Shown: positions 5,721 to 15,856, numbered from the stretch's first letter. The stretch: 64,000 nucleotides of DNA from Candidatus Eisenbergiella merdigallinarum (GCA_019119355.1 DWXE01000040.1:186001-250000); one strand, 5' to 3'. Notes: a model not told the origin generated them from the sequence alone. Program-made: numbers and translations.

Positions 5721-7838
5721 ATGAGAGACAGAAGGAAGGCCGAGGCGGCCGCAAAGGAGCTGGTATCCCAAATGACGCTGGAGGAGAGGGCCTCCCAGCT
5801 TCGCTATGATTCGCCCGCGATCCCAAGGCTGGGGGTTCCGGCCTATAACTGGTGGAACGAGGCGCTGCACGGCGTGGCAAGGGCGGGCGTTGCGACCAGC
5901 TTCCCGCAGGCCATCGGGATGGCGGCGGCCTTTGACGACGGGCTGCTTCGAACCATCGGAGACGCGGTGGCGACGGAGGGACGCGCCAAGTACAACGAAT
6001 ATGCAAAACGGGGGGACAGGGACATCTATAAGGGACTTACCTTCTGGTCTCCTAACGTGAATATTTTCCGGGATCCCAGATGGGGCAGGGGACACGAGAC
6101 CTACGGAGAGGATCCGTATCTGACCTCCCGCCTGGGCGTGGCCTATGTGGAGGGCCTGCAGGGAACAGGGGAGGATGGAGAGTATCTGAAGACGGCGGCC
6201 TGCGCAAAGCATTTTGCAGTGCATTCCGGCCCGGAGGGCGTGCGCCACGAATTTAACGCGGAAGCGGGAAAAAAGGATATGTACGAAACCTATCTTCCCG
6301 CCTTTGAGGCCTGCGTGAAGGAGGGAGAGGTGGAAGCCGTCATGGGCGCCTACAACCGTACCAACGGGGAACCCTGCTGCGGCAGCGACACTCTGATCCG
6401 CGGGATCCTGAGAGGGGAATGGGAGTTTCAGGGCCATTTCGTGTCCGACTGCTGGGCCATCAAGGATTTTCATGAGCACCACCTGGTGACCAAAACGCCG
6501 GAGGAGTCCGCGGCGATGGCGCTGAAGGCGGGCTGCGACGTGAACTGCGGCGTCACCTATCTGCATCTTCTGAAGGCGTACCAACAGGGGCTTGTGACGG
6601 AGGAAGAGATCACGCAGGCGGCGGAGCGGCTGTTCACCACCCGCTTCATGCTGGGCTGCTTTACGGAAACGGAGTATGACAGGATCCCCTATGAGACGGT
6701 GGAATGCCGGGAGCATCTGGAGCTTGCGCAGAAGATCGCAAGGGAGGGGATGGTCCTTCTGAAAAACGACGGAACCCTGCCGCTTCGTAAGGACAGCCTG
6801 AAAACCATCGGCGTGATCGGGCCGAACGCCAACAGCAGAAGCCCTCTGGTGGGAAATTATCACGGAACCGCTTCCCGCTACATCACCATGCTGGAGGGAA
6901 TCCAGGACGCGGTGGGTGACGAGGTTCGGGTGCTCTATTCCGAGGGCTGCCACCTGTTTAAGGATCGGGTGGAAGGGCTCGGCTGGAGACAGGACCGCAT
7001 TTCGGAGGCACTCACAGTGGCGGCGCACAGCGACGTTGTGGTGCTCTGCCTTGGTCTGGACGAAACCCTGGAGGGTGAGGAGGGCGATACCGGAAACAGC
7101 TATGCCTCCGGTGACAAGGAGGATCTGCGGCTTCCGGAATCCCAGAGGGAGCTTCTCGAGGCCGTCTGCGGCTGCGGAAAGCCCGTTGTGGTCTGCGTGC
7201 TCACCGGAAGCGCGGTGGATCTAAGCTTTGCGGACGAGCATGCGAACGCCGTCCTTCAGGTATGGTATCCCGGCGCGGGAGGCGGAAAGGCCGCTGCTGC
7301 ACTTCTGTTCGGAGACTGCTCTCCCTCCGGAAAGCTTCCCGTGACTTTCTACCGGGATCTGGAGGGCTTCCCGGAATTTACGGATTATTCCATGAAGGGC
7401 CGCACCTACCGCTATCTGGAAAAGGAGCCCCTCTATCCCTTCGGCTATGGCCTGACCTACAGCCGCGTTGAGGTGAAGGAGGCCGCGCTTCCTGATGCGC
7501 CGCAGGCCGGCAGGGATTATACGGTGCGCGCGGTGCTGGAAAATACCGGTTCCTTCGATACGAACGAGGTGCTCCAGGTTTATATCCGGGCGGAGGATTC
7601 CGTCTGGGCTCCGCTCCATCCTTCCCTCTGTGCCTTTGCCAGAGTGAGCCTGAAGGCGGGGGAGAGAAAGGAAGTGAGCCTGACCGTTCCGGCTTCCTCC
7701 CTGACCGTCGTGGATGAAGAGGGCAGACGGCTCGTGGACGGGACGCATTTCAGCCTTTACGTGGGAACCAGCCAGCCCGATGAGAGAAGCGCAGCGCTTA
7801 CCGGGATGAGACCGGTCCGGATCGAGATCGCGTTATAA
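5721..7838 (+). CDS. GH3 beta-xylosidase/beta-glucosidase-like glycoside hydrolase
   Basis: The 705-residue cytoplasmic enzyme (no signal peptide) has the full GH3 layout. The N-terminal TIM barrel shows LGVPAYNWWNEALHGVAR, NIFRDPRWGRGHETYGEDPY and the substrate-binding KHFAVHSGPE. The nucleophile aspartate is in GHFVSDCWAI. The alpha/beta sandwich follows (about 390-590), with a C-terminal fibronectin-III-like domain. The NWWNEALHG and PRWGRGHETYGEDP signatures are typical of the xylosidase-like GH3 branch. The enzyme would release terminal beta-linked sugars from imported oligosaccharides. The start ATG at 5721 is chosen for GGAGG 8 bases upstream. An upstream in-frame extension to 5511 is low-complexity and unlike the family. 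A strong terminator follows. Confidence 0.9.
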   Translation: MRDRRKAEAAAKELVSQMTLEERASQLRYDSPAIPRLGVPAYNWWNEALHGVARAGVATSFPQAIGMAAAFDDGLLRTIGDAVATEGRAKYNEYAKRGDRDIYKGLTFWSPNVNIFRDPRWGRGHETYGEDPYLTSRLGVAYVEGLQGTGEDGEYLKTAACAKHFAVHSGPEGVRHEFNAEAGKKDMYETYLPAFEACVKEGEVEAVMGAYNRTNGEPCCGSDTLIRGILRGEWEFQGHFVSDCWAIKDFHEHHLVTKTPEESAAMALKAGCDVNCGVTYLHLLKAYQQGLVTEEEITQAAERLFTTRFMLGCFTETEYDRIPYETVECREHLELAQKIAREGMVLLKNDGTLPLRKDSLKTIGVIGPNANSRSPLVGNYHGTASRYITMLEGIQDAVGDEVRVLYSEGCHLFKDRVEGLGWRQDRISEALTVAAHSDVVVLCLGLDETLEGEEGDTGNSYASGDKEDLRLPESQRELLEAVCGCGKPVVVCVLTGSAVDLSFADEHANAVLQVWYPGAGGGKAAAALLFGDCSPSGKLPVTFYRDLEGFPEFTDYSMKGRTYRYLEKEPLYPFGYGLTYSRVEVKEAALPDAPQAGRDYTVRAVLENTGSFDTNEVLQVYIRAEDSVWAPLHPSLCAFARVSLKAGERKEVSLTVPASSLTVVDEEGRRLVDGTHFSLYVGTSQPDERSAALTGMRPVRIEIAL

Positions 7839-7864
7839 AAGAAAAGACAATACGGAACAAAAGG

Positions 7865-7912
7865 AAAAAAGACAGGCGGCAGGCCGATGGAGAACTGCTG
7901 CCTGTCTTTTTT
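7865..7912 (+). terminator. Rho-independent terminator after the GH3 gene
   Basis: AAAAAAGACAGGCGGCAG pairs with CTGCTGCCTGTCTTTTTT across a short loop. It separates the GH3 gene from the ABC operon. Confidence 0.9.
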
Positions 7913-8023
7913 GGACTTTCAGGTCGAAAGGCCGGACGACAAAATTTGTATCCAGGTGACGGAACGCCTGCTTTTATCATGTCTTGAATTTCTGTATGCC
8001 ACCCGGCAATTTATTTTTTGTTG

Positions 8024-8051
8024 TTGTAAACGGACAGAATATCTGTAAAAT
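8024..8051 (+). promoter_or_regulatory. Candidate promoter of the sugar ABC operon
   Basis: TTGTAA and TAAAAT are separated by 16 bases. The gap 7913-8287 is strongly AT-rich around 8041-8150 and holds no gene; other weak hexamers exist, so the exact start is uncertain. Confidence 0.4.
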
Positions 8052-8287
8052 TCCAAATTTTAATAATTAATTTTAAAAAAATAGGGCTTAAAAAATTTGA
8101 AAACTATGAAAAATGCACATTTTTTTAAGAGATCTAAACTATTTATGGTTGAATATGCCATGAAAGAAATGATACGCTTGCCGCAACAAAAGCAGCGCCG
8201 GACAGGGCGCAGCAGACGGAGCCGGGCCGAACGGGTCAGCGGCTGAAAAAGAAAAAGACGATCAAAATGAAAGATGAGGTCCTGATG

Positions 8288-9253
8288 ATGAAAAAGAATG
8301 CCGCCGCAAAAAAGGCAGCCGCCATTCCGGGGAAGCGGATGAGCCTGATGCAGGAGATTCGGAAAAAGTGGTTCTTCTATCTGATCCCGATTCCCGGAAT
8401 TCTCTGCCTGATCCTGTTTTCCTATCTGCCGATGGCAGGACTGTATGTGGTCTTTGAACGCTATACCTACCAGGGAGGGCTGTTCGGCAGTGAATTTGTG
8501 GGTCTGCAGAATTTCAAATTTTTCTTTATGAACATTGACAATGCCATACGCGCCACAAGAAATACGCTGGTGATCAACGGTCTCAGCATCGTGATCGGCG
8601 TGGTGGTCAATGTGGGGCTTGCCATTATGCTGAATGAGATCAACGCGAAACGCTATCGCAAGATCACCCAGTCCGTCATGCTGTTTCCCTATTTTATCTC
8701 CTGGATCGTGGTAGGTATGGTGGCGCTGGCGCTTCTGGATGAGGATACGGGAATGATCAATTCCATCATAAGCGCGCTGGGAGGAACGCCGGTAGACTGG
8801 TATTCCAATCCGGATTACTGGTGGCCGATCATGATTTTTACCACTGTCTGGAAGGGCGCGGGCTACGGTTCCATCATCTATTTCTGCGCGCTGACCGGTT
8901 TCGACCAGAGCCTGTATGAGGCGGCGGAGATCGACGGGGCGGGAAGATGGCAGAGGATCCGGCGCATCACGATTCCCCTTCTGAAGCCCACGGTCATTAT
9001 CATGTTCCTGCTGAATGTGGGCGGCGTTCTCGCAGGAGGCGTGGATCAGATCATGGGTATGACCAGCCTGAATCCGTTCCTGCTGGAAACCACGGACACG
9101 ATCGCCACCTTCGTGTATCGTTCCGCGATTCAAAACGGTCAGTTTGAATCCGCGTCGGCGATCACGCTGTACCAGTCCATGTTCGGCTTCCTTCTGGTGA
9201 TGGGGGCGAATCTGCTGGTGAAAAAGGTGGATCCGGATTACGCGCTGTTCTGA
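8288..9253 (+). CDS. Sugar ABC transporter permease, LplB type
   Basis: The 321-residue inner-membrane permease has six predicted helices; the first is in FYLIPIPGILCLILFSYLPM. The permease EAA loop reads EAAEIDGAGRWQRIRRITIP, which docks onto the ATPase. It is the first of a permease-permease-binding-protein set typical of the Lachnospiraceae oligosaccharide importers (CUT1 family). No ATPase gene is in the cluster, so a shared MsmX-like ATPase is presumably used. ATG 8288 is preferred because GAGG lies 7-8 bases upstream; in-frame ATGs at 8267 and 8285 are alternatives. Confidence 0.9.
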   Translation: MKKNAAAKKAAAIPGKRMSLMQEIRKKWFFYLIPIPGILCLILFSYLPMAGLYVVFERYTYQGGLFGSEFVGLQNFKFFFMNIDNAIRATRNTLVINGLSIVIGVVVNVGLAIMLNEINAKRYRKITQSVMLFPYFISWIVVGMVALALLDEDTGMINSIISALGGTPVDWYSNPDYWWPIMIFTTVWKGAGYGSIIYFCALTGFDQSLYEAAEIDGAGRWQRIRRITIPLLKPTVIIMFLLNVGGVLAGGVDQIMGMTSLNPFLLETTDTIATFVYRSAIQNGQFESASAITLYQSMFGFLLVMGANLLVKKVDPDYALF

Positions 9254-9308
9254 TAAAATGGAGCGTGGCTGAGATGGATCCTGGCATCGCCCCATCGCAC
9301 GCTCCGGA

Positions 9309-10244
9309 ATGGAGATGAAAATGAAAAAAATGAAAACAGGAAAAAAGATACAGGAAATGCCGTCGCGCAGAACAAAGGAGAGCGTCCTCTGCTATGTGGT
9401 GGTGGGATTGGTGGCGATAAGCTGCTTCCTTCCGTTCTGGATCGCGTTTGTCGCCTCCATTTCGGATGAGACGGCCATTGTGAATGAGGGCTTCTCCCTG
9501 CTTCCAAGAGGGGCTTCCCTGGAAACCTACCGCTTTATTCTGAACAATAAGGGAACCATGCTGTGGAGAGCCTATGGGGTATCCTTCGTGAGCGTGCTGA
9601 TCGGAACCGTGTACTCAGTGTCTGTGATGTCTCTGTTCGCCTACGCTGCCGCCCAGAAAAAGGAAAACTTCCGTTTCGCCAACGCGCTTTCCTTTTTTGC
9701 CTGGTTTACCATGATCTTCAGCGGCGGTCTGCTTCCCTGGTATATTCTGTGTACCCGGTATTATGGACTGCAGAACAACGTATGGGCGCTGATCCTGCCC
9801 TACGGAATGAATGTATTTTATATGTTCGTGCTGAAAAATAATTTCCGGGCGGTTCCGGAGGAGCTGGTGGAGGCGGCCAAAATAGACGGGGCGTCCGATG
9901 CGAGGATCTTTTTTACCATCGCGCTCCCGCTGGCAAAGGTGGGGCTGGTCAGCGTGATACTTTTCATGGCTCTTCAGTACTGGAACGACTTCTATCTGTC
10001 CCTGTACCTGATCACTAAAACGGATCTGTATACCCTGCAGAAGCTGCTGTATAATATGATGTCCAATATTTCGGCTCTGCTGTCCAATTCGACTCTGCAG
10101 TCGGCCAGAGAGCATATCGTTCTGCCGTCCAATACGGCGCGGATGGCGATGACGGTCTTTACAGTGCTTCCGGTGATGGTGTTCTATCCGTTCGCACAGA
10201 GATATTTTGTAAAGGGAATTACCGTGGGGGCGGTGAAGGGGTGA
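9309..10244 (+). CDS. Sugar ABC transporter permease, YtcP type
   Basis: The 311-residue second permease pairs with the LplB-type protein upstream. It shows the first helix at YVVVGLVAISCFLPFWIAFV and the EAA loop EAAKIDGASDARIFFTIALP. The C-terminal PVMVFYPFAQRYFVKGITVG is characteristic of the YtcP group. The 55-base gap to the preceding gene and the same strand indicate one operon. The first two or three methionines (9309, 9315, 9324) are all possible starts. Confidence 0.9.
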   Translation: MEMKMKKMKTGKKIQEMPSRRTKESVLCYVVVGLVAISCFLPFWIAFVASISDETAIVNEGFSLLPRGASLETYRFILNNKGTMLWRAYGVSFVSVLIGTVYSVSVMSLFAYAAAQKKENFRFANALSFFAWFTMIFSGGLLPWYILCTRYYGLQNNVWALILPYGMNVFYMFVLKNNFRAVPEELVEAAKIDGASDARIFFTIALPLAKVGLVSVILFMALQYWNDFYLSLYLITKTDLYTLQKLLYNMMSNISALLSNSTLQSAREHIVLPSNTARMAMTVFTVLPVMVFYPFAQRYFVKGITVGAVKG

Positions 10245-10315
10245 TTGCCCCCACACCTGCGGAAATCCATAGATCAAAGCAGCGGCGCGAAGAGGCCGCG
10301 GAAAGAGAGGAAGAA

Positions 10316-11899
10316 ATGAAGAAGAGATTTTTGGCACTGGCAATGAGCCTTCTGATGATGGCGTCCGTTCTTGCGGGATGCGGTTCGCAGGGCGCATCCG
10401 GTACTGCGGGGGAAACGCAGCAGAGCGAGGCGTCGGCGGAGGGGGCCGCCGCGTCAGAGGAGGCCGCAGGGGAAGATGCGGAAGAAAGCGCTGATGCGCA
10501 GGCTGTTTCCAATCAGGAGCTGGTGGAGCTTCGTCTGATTTTCTACGGGGATATGTCGTCGCGGCGGGAGGAATTTTTCAAAAATGAATTCCATGACGCT
10601 GTTCTGGAGGATCTGAACATCGATCTTACGGTGGAATTCCTGCCCTGGGGCTCCGATACGAACATATCCACCATGCTGGCAAGCGGGGAAAGATTCGCGG
10701 TGGAATATATCGTATCCAATTATGACTGGCATACCAAGGGATATCTGGCGGAAATCGACGAGTCCCTGCTGGAAACCCATCTGCCCGATCTGATCGCCAT
10801 GCGCGGAGAGAACAACGGCTTTGAATGTGTGAAGTACGAGGGAAAGATATACGCGGTTCCCTTTGGAAATAAGCCCTATTCCGGTTCCATGCAGTATTTT
10901 GACGTAAGAGGGGATATTCTGGATGAGCTGGGCTATGCCCCGGAGGATATTACCACGCTGGAGCAGCTGGAGGAGGTGTTCGCAGCCTGTAAGGAGAGCC
11001 ATCCTGAGATGCGCACGGTCATGAACCTGGATTTCCTGCCCTATGCGCTTTGGGCGTATTGCGGAGAGGGAACCAGATCCCTGAATGAAGGCAATGATTT
11101 CGTCTATGTCAATGAGGAAGAGGAAGGGGACAAAGTTTACAGCTATTTTGAATCCGAGGCGTTTAAAAATCTGTGTGAAATCACCAGCAGATGGGCGGAA
11201 GCCGGATATATCGATAAGGATCTGATCACCAATCCCTCCCAGAGCGACGCGGACTGGAACGCGGCAAACTGTCTTGCCAGAAATGGAATGCCCGGCTCTC
11301 TGATCTCCAGCACGCTGAAGACGGCAGATCCGGATGCCTATGAGACCATGGTAAAGATCGGCGATCAGGAAAAGATCAAGAATAAGGATTATGACTGGGG
11401 AATCGCCATCTCTGCGGCGGATCAGGAAAATGTAGCCCGCTGGCTGGATTTGTTCAACTGGATGAATAAGGATCAGGAGCATTTTAACTTCTGCGTATAC
11501 GGCGTAGAGGGCAAGGATTATGAGGTGAATGAGGATGGAACGATCACCAAGCTGGTATCCGATTCCTTCATTGACAGCTGGTTTATGGAAGCGATTCCCT
11601 ACAATACCTATGATCCTTCCTTTGATCAGGAAACCATTAACAAGTATGAGCATTGGGACGATGACGCTGTATTCTCCAAGCTGACCGGCTTTTCCTTCGA
11701 TACCACGCCGGTTACCACGGAAATCGCGATGCTGACCTCCATTTATGATGAGAAGCTCAAGCCCATGATGTGGGGGCTGATGGACTATGAGGAGAACATC
11801 GACGGCGTGATCGAGGAAATGAAGGCCGCCGGACTGGATACCTATGTCGCGGAATACCAGAGACAGTTTTCAGAATTTTATGCGCAGCAGAATCAGTAA
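10316..11899 (+). CDS. Sugar ABC transporter substrate-binding lipoprotein
   Basis: The 527-residue protein has a lipoprotein signal peptide ending in the lipobox LAGC (about residue 21), so it is anchored on the outer face of the membrane. An A/E/G/S-rich linker (about 22-60) precedes the binding domain. The length and the end ...LDTYVAEYQRQFSEFYAQQ are typical of the large LipO/YtcQ binding proteins that partner LplB and YtcP. It captures an oligosaccharide for the two permeases upstream. The start follows AGAGAGGAAGAA at good spacing. Confidence 0.92.
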   Translation: MKKRFLALAMSLLMMASVLAGCGSQGASGTAGETQQSEASAEGAAASEEAAGEDAEESADAQAVSNQELVELRLIFYGDMSSRREEFFKNEFHDAVLEDLNIDLTVEFLPWGSDTNISTMLASGERFAVEYIVSNYDWHTKGYLAEIDESLLETHLPDLIAMRGENNGFECVKYEGKIYAVPFGNKPYSGSMQYFDVRGDILDELGYAPEDITTLEQLEEVFAACKESHPEMRTVMNLDFLPYALWAYCGEGTRSLNEGNDFVYVNEEEEGDKVYSYFESEAFKNLCEITSRWAEAGYIDKDLITNPSQSDADWNAANCLARNGMPGSLISSTLKTADPDAYETMVKIGDQEKIKNKDYDWGIAISAADQENVARWLDLFNWMNKDQEHFNFCVYGVEGKDYEVNEDGTITKLVSDSFIDSWFMEAIPYNTYDPSFDQETINKYEHWDDDAVFSKLTGFSFDTTPVTTEIAMLTSIYDEKLKPMMWGLMDYEENIDGVIEEMKAAGLDTYVAEYQRQFSEFYAQQNQ

Positions 11900-11920
11900 T
11901 TAATTAGCTTAATCTGCCTG

Positions 11921-11946
11921 GGGCGTCTGACATGGTGCAGACGCCC
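11921..11946 (+). terminator. Hairpin after the binding-protein gene
   Basis: GGGCGTCTG pairs with CAGACGCCC. The following bases (TTCCTGT) are only partly T-rich, so it may reduce rather than stop transcription into the next gene. Confidence 0.5.
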
Positions 11947-11979
11947 TTCCTGTACATACATTGAAAAGGGGAGCTGAAA

Positions 11980-13401
11980 ATGGGAAACGAACTGAGAGAA
12001 GGCATATTTTGTCCTGAAGAAGGGGCCGATTATGAGCAGGTGGCATATTTTTCGCCGTACAGAGGGCATATTCATAATCCGGGGATGGGAATCGTATCCA
12101 TGGCGATCAGCGATCATATGGTGACCGGATATACGCCTCAGGAGAGAGCGGCAAATGATCTGAAAAAGCCCTTTTGTCTGACACGCAGGATGCTGGAGGA
12201 GGTAACGGCTCTTCCCTACATTGATAATCTTTATATCCGCGTCGGCTGGAATGATGTGCAGAAGGAAAAGGGACGCCTGGATGTGATTCCGGAATTTGAG
12301 ATGGCCGTGGAAGCGGCGCAAAGAGCCGGAATCAGCTGGGGCTTTCGTATCATGCAGGCATCTCCCAGCAATCCGAGAGAGCATCTGCTGCCGGACTTTC
12401 TGGCGGACCGGGTTCCGATGTGCCCATATTATGACGGGGCGGTTTACGGGCCCTCTCCGAGGAAGCTTCCGTTGTATACGGAGGAATATCTGAAATACTG
12501 GAGGGAGATGCTGTTTCTTCTGGGAGAAAGATATGACGGCAATCCGGCATTGGAATATGCCGACGTGTCCGGCTTCGGCCTGTGGGGGGAGGGGCACCAT
12601 GGCTGCAGGGCGACACCGGACGGCCCTGTGGTGAATCTGGAGCCTGGGAGCAGGGAACGGATGGAAGAGGTGGTGGAAAGACTGATCGACAGCCATCGGG
12701 AAGCCTTTCCAATGACCCCGATGGTGCTGAATCTGATTCTCAGTGAATACAGGGCCGGCGAGCGGGCGATCCGGGAGGGCTGCTGGGTGCGGAGGGACAG
12801 CTATTATCATTGGTTTCAGGCGGATCAGGCCTGGCATGGACTGCATAAATGCGGGGATGCGGCCATGATTTTTGAAACGGTGATGCCGGGAATCGGAATG
12901 GAGGATCATGAGGATCCTGCCTTTCGGCATACCTTTATGGATACGCCGGATAAAATGTGCGACTATGGAGCGGCTTATGGGATTGTGGGATTTAACATTC
13001 CGGATACGCTGTATGCCGATCATATGATGCCGCAGCTGTTTGAACCTTTTTTTCAAAGGCTGGGCTACCGGCTGCGCCCTTCCATCGTATGGAAGCAGAA
13101 AAAGAAGGACGGAGGTGAAAGCCTTATTCTGGGAATGGTAAACGACGGCTGTGCCAATCCGCCCGGAACCCTGTACTTTCAGGCGGAAATAAAAGGTCGG
13201 AAAACCGGGGTAAGGATAAATGGAGCAGAGCTTGGCGGAAAGATGTGTCTGGTGGAGCTGCCGCTTCCTCAGGGTGGCGGGGATGAGGCAGTATTAAGCC
13301 TGTATCTGGATATCGGGAAAAAGCGCAGGCCTGTGCGGTTCGCAGCGGATGTGAGAAGCAGGGAGGCACCCTTTACGCTGACAATCCGTTTGAAACACTG
13401 A
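11980..13401 (+). CDS. Putative glycoside-hydrolase-like TIM-barrel protein (DUF4832/GH42-like)
   Basis: The 473-residue cytoplasmic protein is not a clear member of a numbered family. It starts with an RGHIHNPGMGIVSMAI motif and has barrel-like segments: LYIRVGWNDVQKEKGRLDVI, SWGFRIMQASPSN and YADVSGFGLWGEGHHG (a conserved GEGH acid). A beta-sandwich-like C-terminus follows (about 390-473). The arrangement resembles DUF4832 or beta-galactosidase-like proteins that cleave plant-derived glycans. It sits between the importer and the AraC regulator of the locus, which supports a carbohydrate role. The specific reaction is not known. GGGGAGC lies before the ATG. Confidence 0.6.
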   Translation: MGNELREGIFCPEEGADYEQVAYFSPYRGHIHNPGMGIVSMAISDHMVTGYTPQERAANDLKKPFCLTRRMLEEVTALPYIDNLYIRVGWNDVQKEKGRLDVIPEFEMAVEAAQRAGISWGFRIMQASPSNPREHLLPDFLADRVPMCPYYDGAVYGPSPRKLPLYTEEYLKYWREMLFLLGERYDGNPALEYADVSGFGLWGEGHHGCRATPDGPVVNLEPGSRERMEEVVERLIDSHREAFPMTPMVLNLILSEYRAGERAIREGCWVRRDSYYHWFQADQAWHGLHKCGDAAMIFETVMPGIGMEDHEDPAFRHTFMDTPDKMCDYGAAYGIVGFNIPDTLYADHMMPQLFEPFFQRLGYRLRPSIVWKQKKKDGGESLILGMVNDGCANPPGTLYFQAEIKGRKTGVRINGAELGGKMCLVELPLPQGGGDEAVLSLYLDIGKKRRPVRFAADVRSREAPFTLTIRLKH

Positions 13402-13470
13402 TTTCATGAATGAAAAAGTTTCATAAAGCGGACAGCTTCAAAAAATGGAGCCGCAAATTTTTGTTATATG

Positions 13471-13479
13471 TGATAAAAT
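13471..13479 (+). promoter_or_regulatory. Extended -10 promoter for the AraC sensor gene
   Basis: TGATAAAAT fits an extended -10 about 90 bases before the start. A palindrome TTTCAT-GA-ATGAAA at 13402-13415 lies upstream and could be an operator. Confidence 0.4.
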
Positions 13480-13570
13480 AGAAAAACACGAATCAGGACG
13501 GGAAATATGCCAAAGGGGATGCGCCGGGACTGCGGCCTGCCGTCTTAAGCGGGGAGAAAGGGGAACACAA

Positions 13571-15856
13571 ATGAAATGGCTCAGGGAGAAAACAGGAACC
13601 TTATTTTCAAAAACGCTGTTCGGGATGCTTGCTATATCCCTGACGGTACTTGTTGTAACGGCGGGAGGCCTGTTTGTCTGGTTCCGGACAGAAATGGTCA
13701 GGGGATATTATGAGCTGACCGGAGCTGTCATGGGAAATACAGACGCGGTCTTTTCCAGAAATCTTTCTGATGCCAGAGAGCTTCTGATGGAGTGGTATGC
13801 CTCGGCCGACGGGGTCAGCCTGCGTCTTGACAGCGATACGGATGCGCTGGATCATATGTCCTTTATCAATCGGGTACAGGAAACCTTGAGAGGCTCCTCC
13901 TGGCTGCAGTCGGTCTGTTTCATTAACCGGGAGCGGCAGATGGCTCTCAACATGGGCTCCAATGTGTCCTATCCGGAAAATCTGGAACGGATCCTGGTGG
14001 ATAAGATAACACAGGAGGACAGCAGGAACGAACCTTTTGCATGGAAGGTAAAAAGCTATCAGTCTGATCAGGAAATGATCCCGCTTCTTACCATGCCGAT
14101 GGCGGAGGCGCCTGTAGGAAATGAAAATTTTGCCGGAATGACGGTTGTCAATATTGATCTGGCCCAACTGAATAAGGGGCTGTTTTCCGATGAACAGGAG
14201 GAGCAGTTTCGGATCTACATTTTCAACGCAGATGGAATGGTGGTGGGAAGCAGCAGCCGTGAGGAGCTGGGAGAGGACTGGTCCGGAAAGGAATGGGTGC
14301 GCCGCGTTCTGGACGGAGAAGGACAGTTTGAAATGAAGGAGGATGGGAAGCGCTGGGAGATTCTGGCGGCTTCCATGCAGTATCAGGGCTTCTGGATCGC
14401 CGCCCAGTCGGATTATGTGACGCAGATCATGAATATCAATTCCATTTTTTATATCATTACGGCGGTCCTCCTGCTGGCGGCGGGAGTGATCATCCTTCTG
14501 ATGGTCCTGGTTTCCCGAAGGATATTCCAGCCCTTCCATCAGGTGGTGGGAAGCCTGAAGCAGTCTGAGATTGCGGAAAAGATGGATCCGGAAAAGGATG
14601 AGGTGGCTTTTCTGGAGCATTTTTACCAAGGCGTTTCCTCCCAGATGCAGTTGATGAACGACAAGAAGGAAAAGGATTTTATCGTAAAAAATATGTTGCT
14701 GGGAACCCAGGGGCGCGAGGTCGGTCTGCTTCTGCGGCAGAAGGGAATCCTTTTTGAAGGAAAGCCCTATTATATGGCGGTGGTCTTTCTGGAAAGTGAG
14801 GACCGGGAGGACAGTCTGAGCATGCAGGAATACGATATGCTCAGAAATATGGTGAGCGGCGTGTTCGTGACCGCTCTGGAGCAGAACGGGCGCTGTACGG
14901 GCTTTGAGGCAGGGCTGAGAAGGCTGCTGTTTTTGATCTCCGGAAAGGAGGAACAGACGCAGGAGCTTCTGGAAACGCTTCAGCGTGCGGAAAGCTCTGC
15001 CCGCAGGCTGTCCCCGGTGCGTCTGTACATGATGGTCTCCGAGGGCTTTCAGGACGATGGAAGCGGCTGTGTCCGCTCCTTCCGCCGGATGAATGAATAT
15101 TTGAAGACAAGACAGCTTTTGGGCTGTACGGAAGCGGCTGTACTGCCGCAGGCGGATGAAAGGATATCGGAGGATGGAACGGAGCGGATCGTGGAATGCC
15201 TGAAAAAGAGGGACAAGCCCGGTTATCTGGAGGCGGTCGATGCGCTCCTTTCCGCCTGCGGGATGATGCCGTATGAGGCCTTTGCGGCACAGCTGGAGCT
15301 TCTGGTGCGTCAGATTGCCAGAGCTGGAAAGATCGTGAGATATGCGGAAGGGTACAAACAGAAGAATACAGGGCCGGTGAGGGAGCATATAGCCGCGCTT
15401 TCGGGAAGAGAGGAGCTGGTTTTGTGGCTGGAGTCACTGTACGATGAGGCCGCGCTTTCCATCAGCAAGGTGGCGGGGCATTCCACTGCGGCGCTGATGG
15501 AGGAGGCAGTGGATTATATTCGCAATAATTATGACGACAGCAGCCTGAGCGTCAATCTGCTCGCGGACAGGCTGAACATCAGCGCAGCCTATTTCGGCAA
15601 GCTTTTCACGGAGTTTACAGGAACGAAGATGCTGGATTATGTGCTGAAGGTACGTATGGAAAAGGCAAGGGAGCTGCTGCTTTCCGAGCCGGACTGCGAC
15701 ATCGCCCGGATTGCGGAGCTTGTGGGCTATAACAACAGCACCTATTTCACTACGGCCTTTAAGAAATATTACGGAGTGACGCCGTCCCGGTTCCGGGAGT
15801 ATCACGTGACGGAAAGGCTTCGCGAAGGGGAAGAGGGAGAGGAAAACGGATCATGA
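13571..15856 (+). CDS. Membrane-bound AraC-family transcriptional regulator with extracellular sensor
   Basis: The 761-residue protein has a first transmembrane helix (about residues 16-37), a long extracytoplasmic sensor region of Cache type and a second helix (about 295-318, IITAVLLLAAGVIILLMVLV). A cytoplasmic stretch then leads to the C-terminal double helix-turn-helix of the AraC family (SVNLLADRLNISAAYFGKLF and IARIAELVGYNNSTYFTTAF). This design is common in Firmicutes carbohydrate loci, where the protein senses an external sugar or its binding protein and activates the operon. ATG 13571 is chosen because AAAGGGG precedes it and a membrane signal follows at once. Its stop overlaps the next start (ATGA). 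Confidence 0.92.
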   Translation: MKWLREKTGTLFSKTLFGMLAISLTVLVVTAGGLFVWFRTEMVRGYYELTGAVMGNTDAVFSRNLSDARELLMEWYASADGVSLRLDSDTDALDHMSFINRVQETLRGSSWLQSVCFINRERQMALNMGSNVSYPENLERILVDKITQEDSRNEPFAWKVKSYQSDQEMIPLLTMPMAEAPVGNENFAGMTVVNIDLAQLNKGLFSDEQEEQFRIYIFNADGMVVGSSSREELGEDWSGKEWVRRVLDGEGQFEMKEDGKRWEILAASMQYQGFWIAAQSDYVTQIMNINSIFYIITAVLLLAAGVIILLMVLVSRRIFQPFHQVVGSLKQSEIAEKMDPEKDEVAFLEHFYQGVSSQMQLMNDKKEKDFIVKNMLLGTQGREVGLLLRQKGILFEGKPYYMAVVFLESEDREDSLSMQEYDMLRNMVSGVFVTALEQNGRCTGFEAGLRRLLFLISGKEEQTQELLETLQRAESSARRLSPVRLYMMVSEGFQDDGSGCVRSFRRMNEYLKTRQLLGCTEAAVLPQADERISEDGTERIVECLKKRDKPGYLEAVDALLSACGMMPYEAFAAQLELLVRQIARAGKIVRYAEGYKQKNTGPVREHIAALSGREELVLWLESLYDEAALSISKVAGHSTAALMEEAVDYIRNNYDDSSLSVNLLADRLNISAAYFGKLFTEFTGTKMLDYVLKVRMEKARELLLSEPDCDIARIAELVGYNNSTYFTTAFKKYYGVTPSRFREYHVTERLREGEEGEENGS

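Noticed and set aside
5325-7028. 567-codon minus-strand frame opposite GH3
   Set aside because: Antisense to conserved GH3 motifs; low-complexity basic protein, no ribosome site, typical of GC-rich shadows.
13607-15388. 593-codon minus-strand frame opposite the AraC sensor
   Set aside because: It mirrors the codons of a well-supported regulator and shows no recognisable domain.
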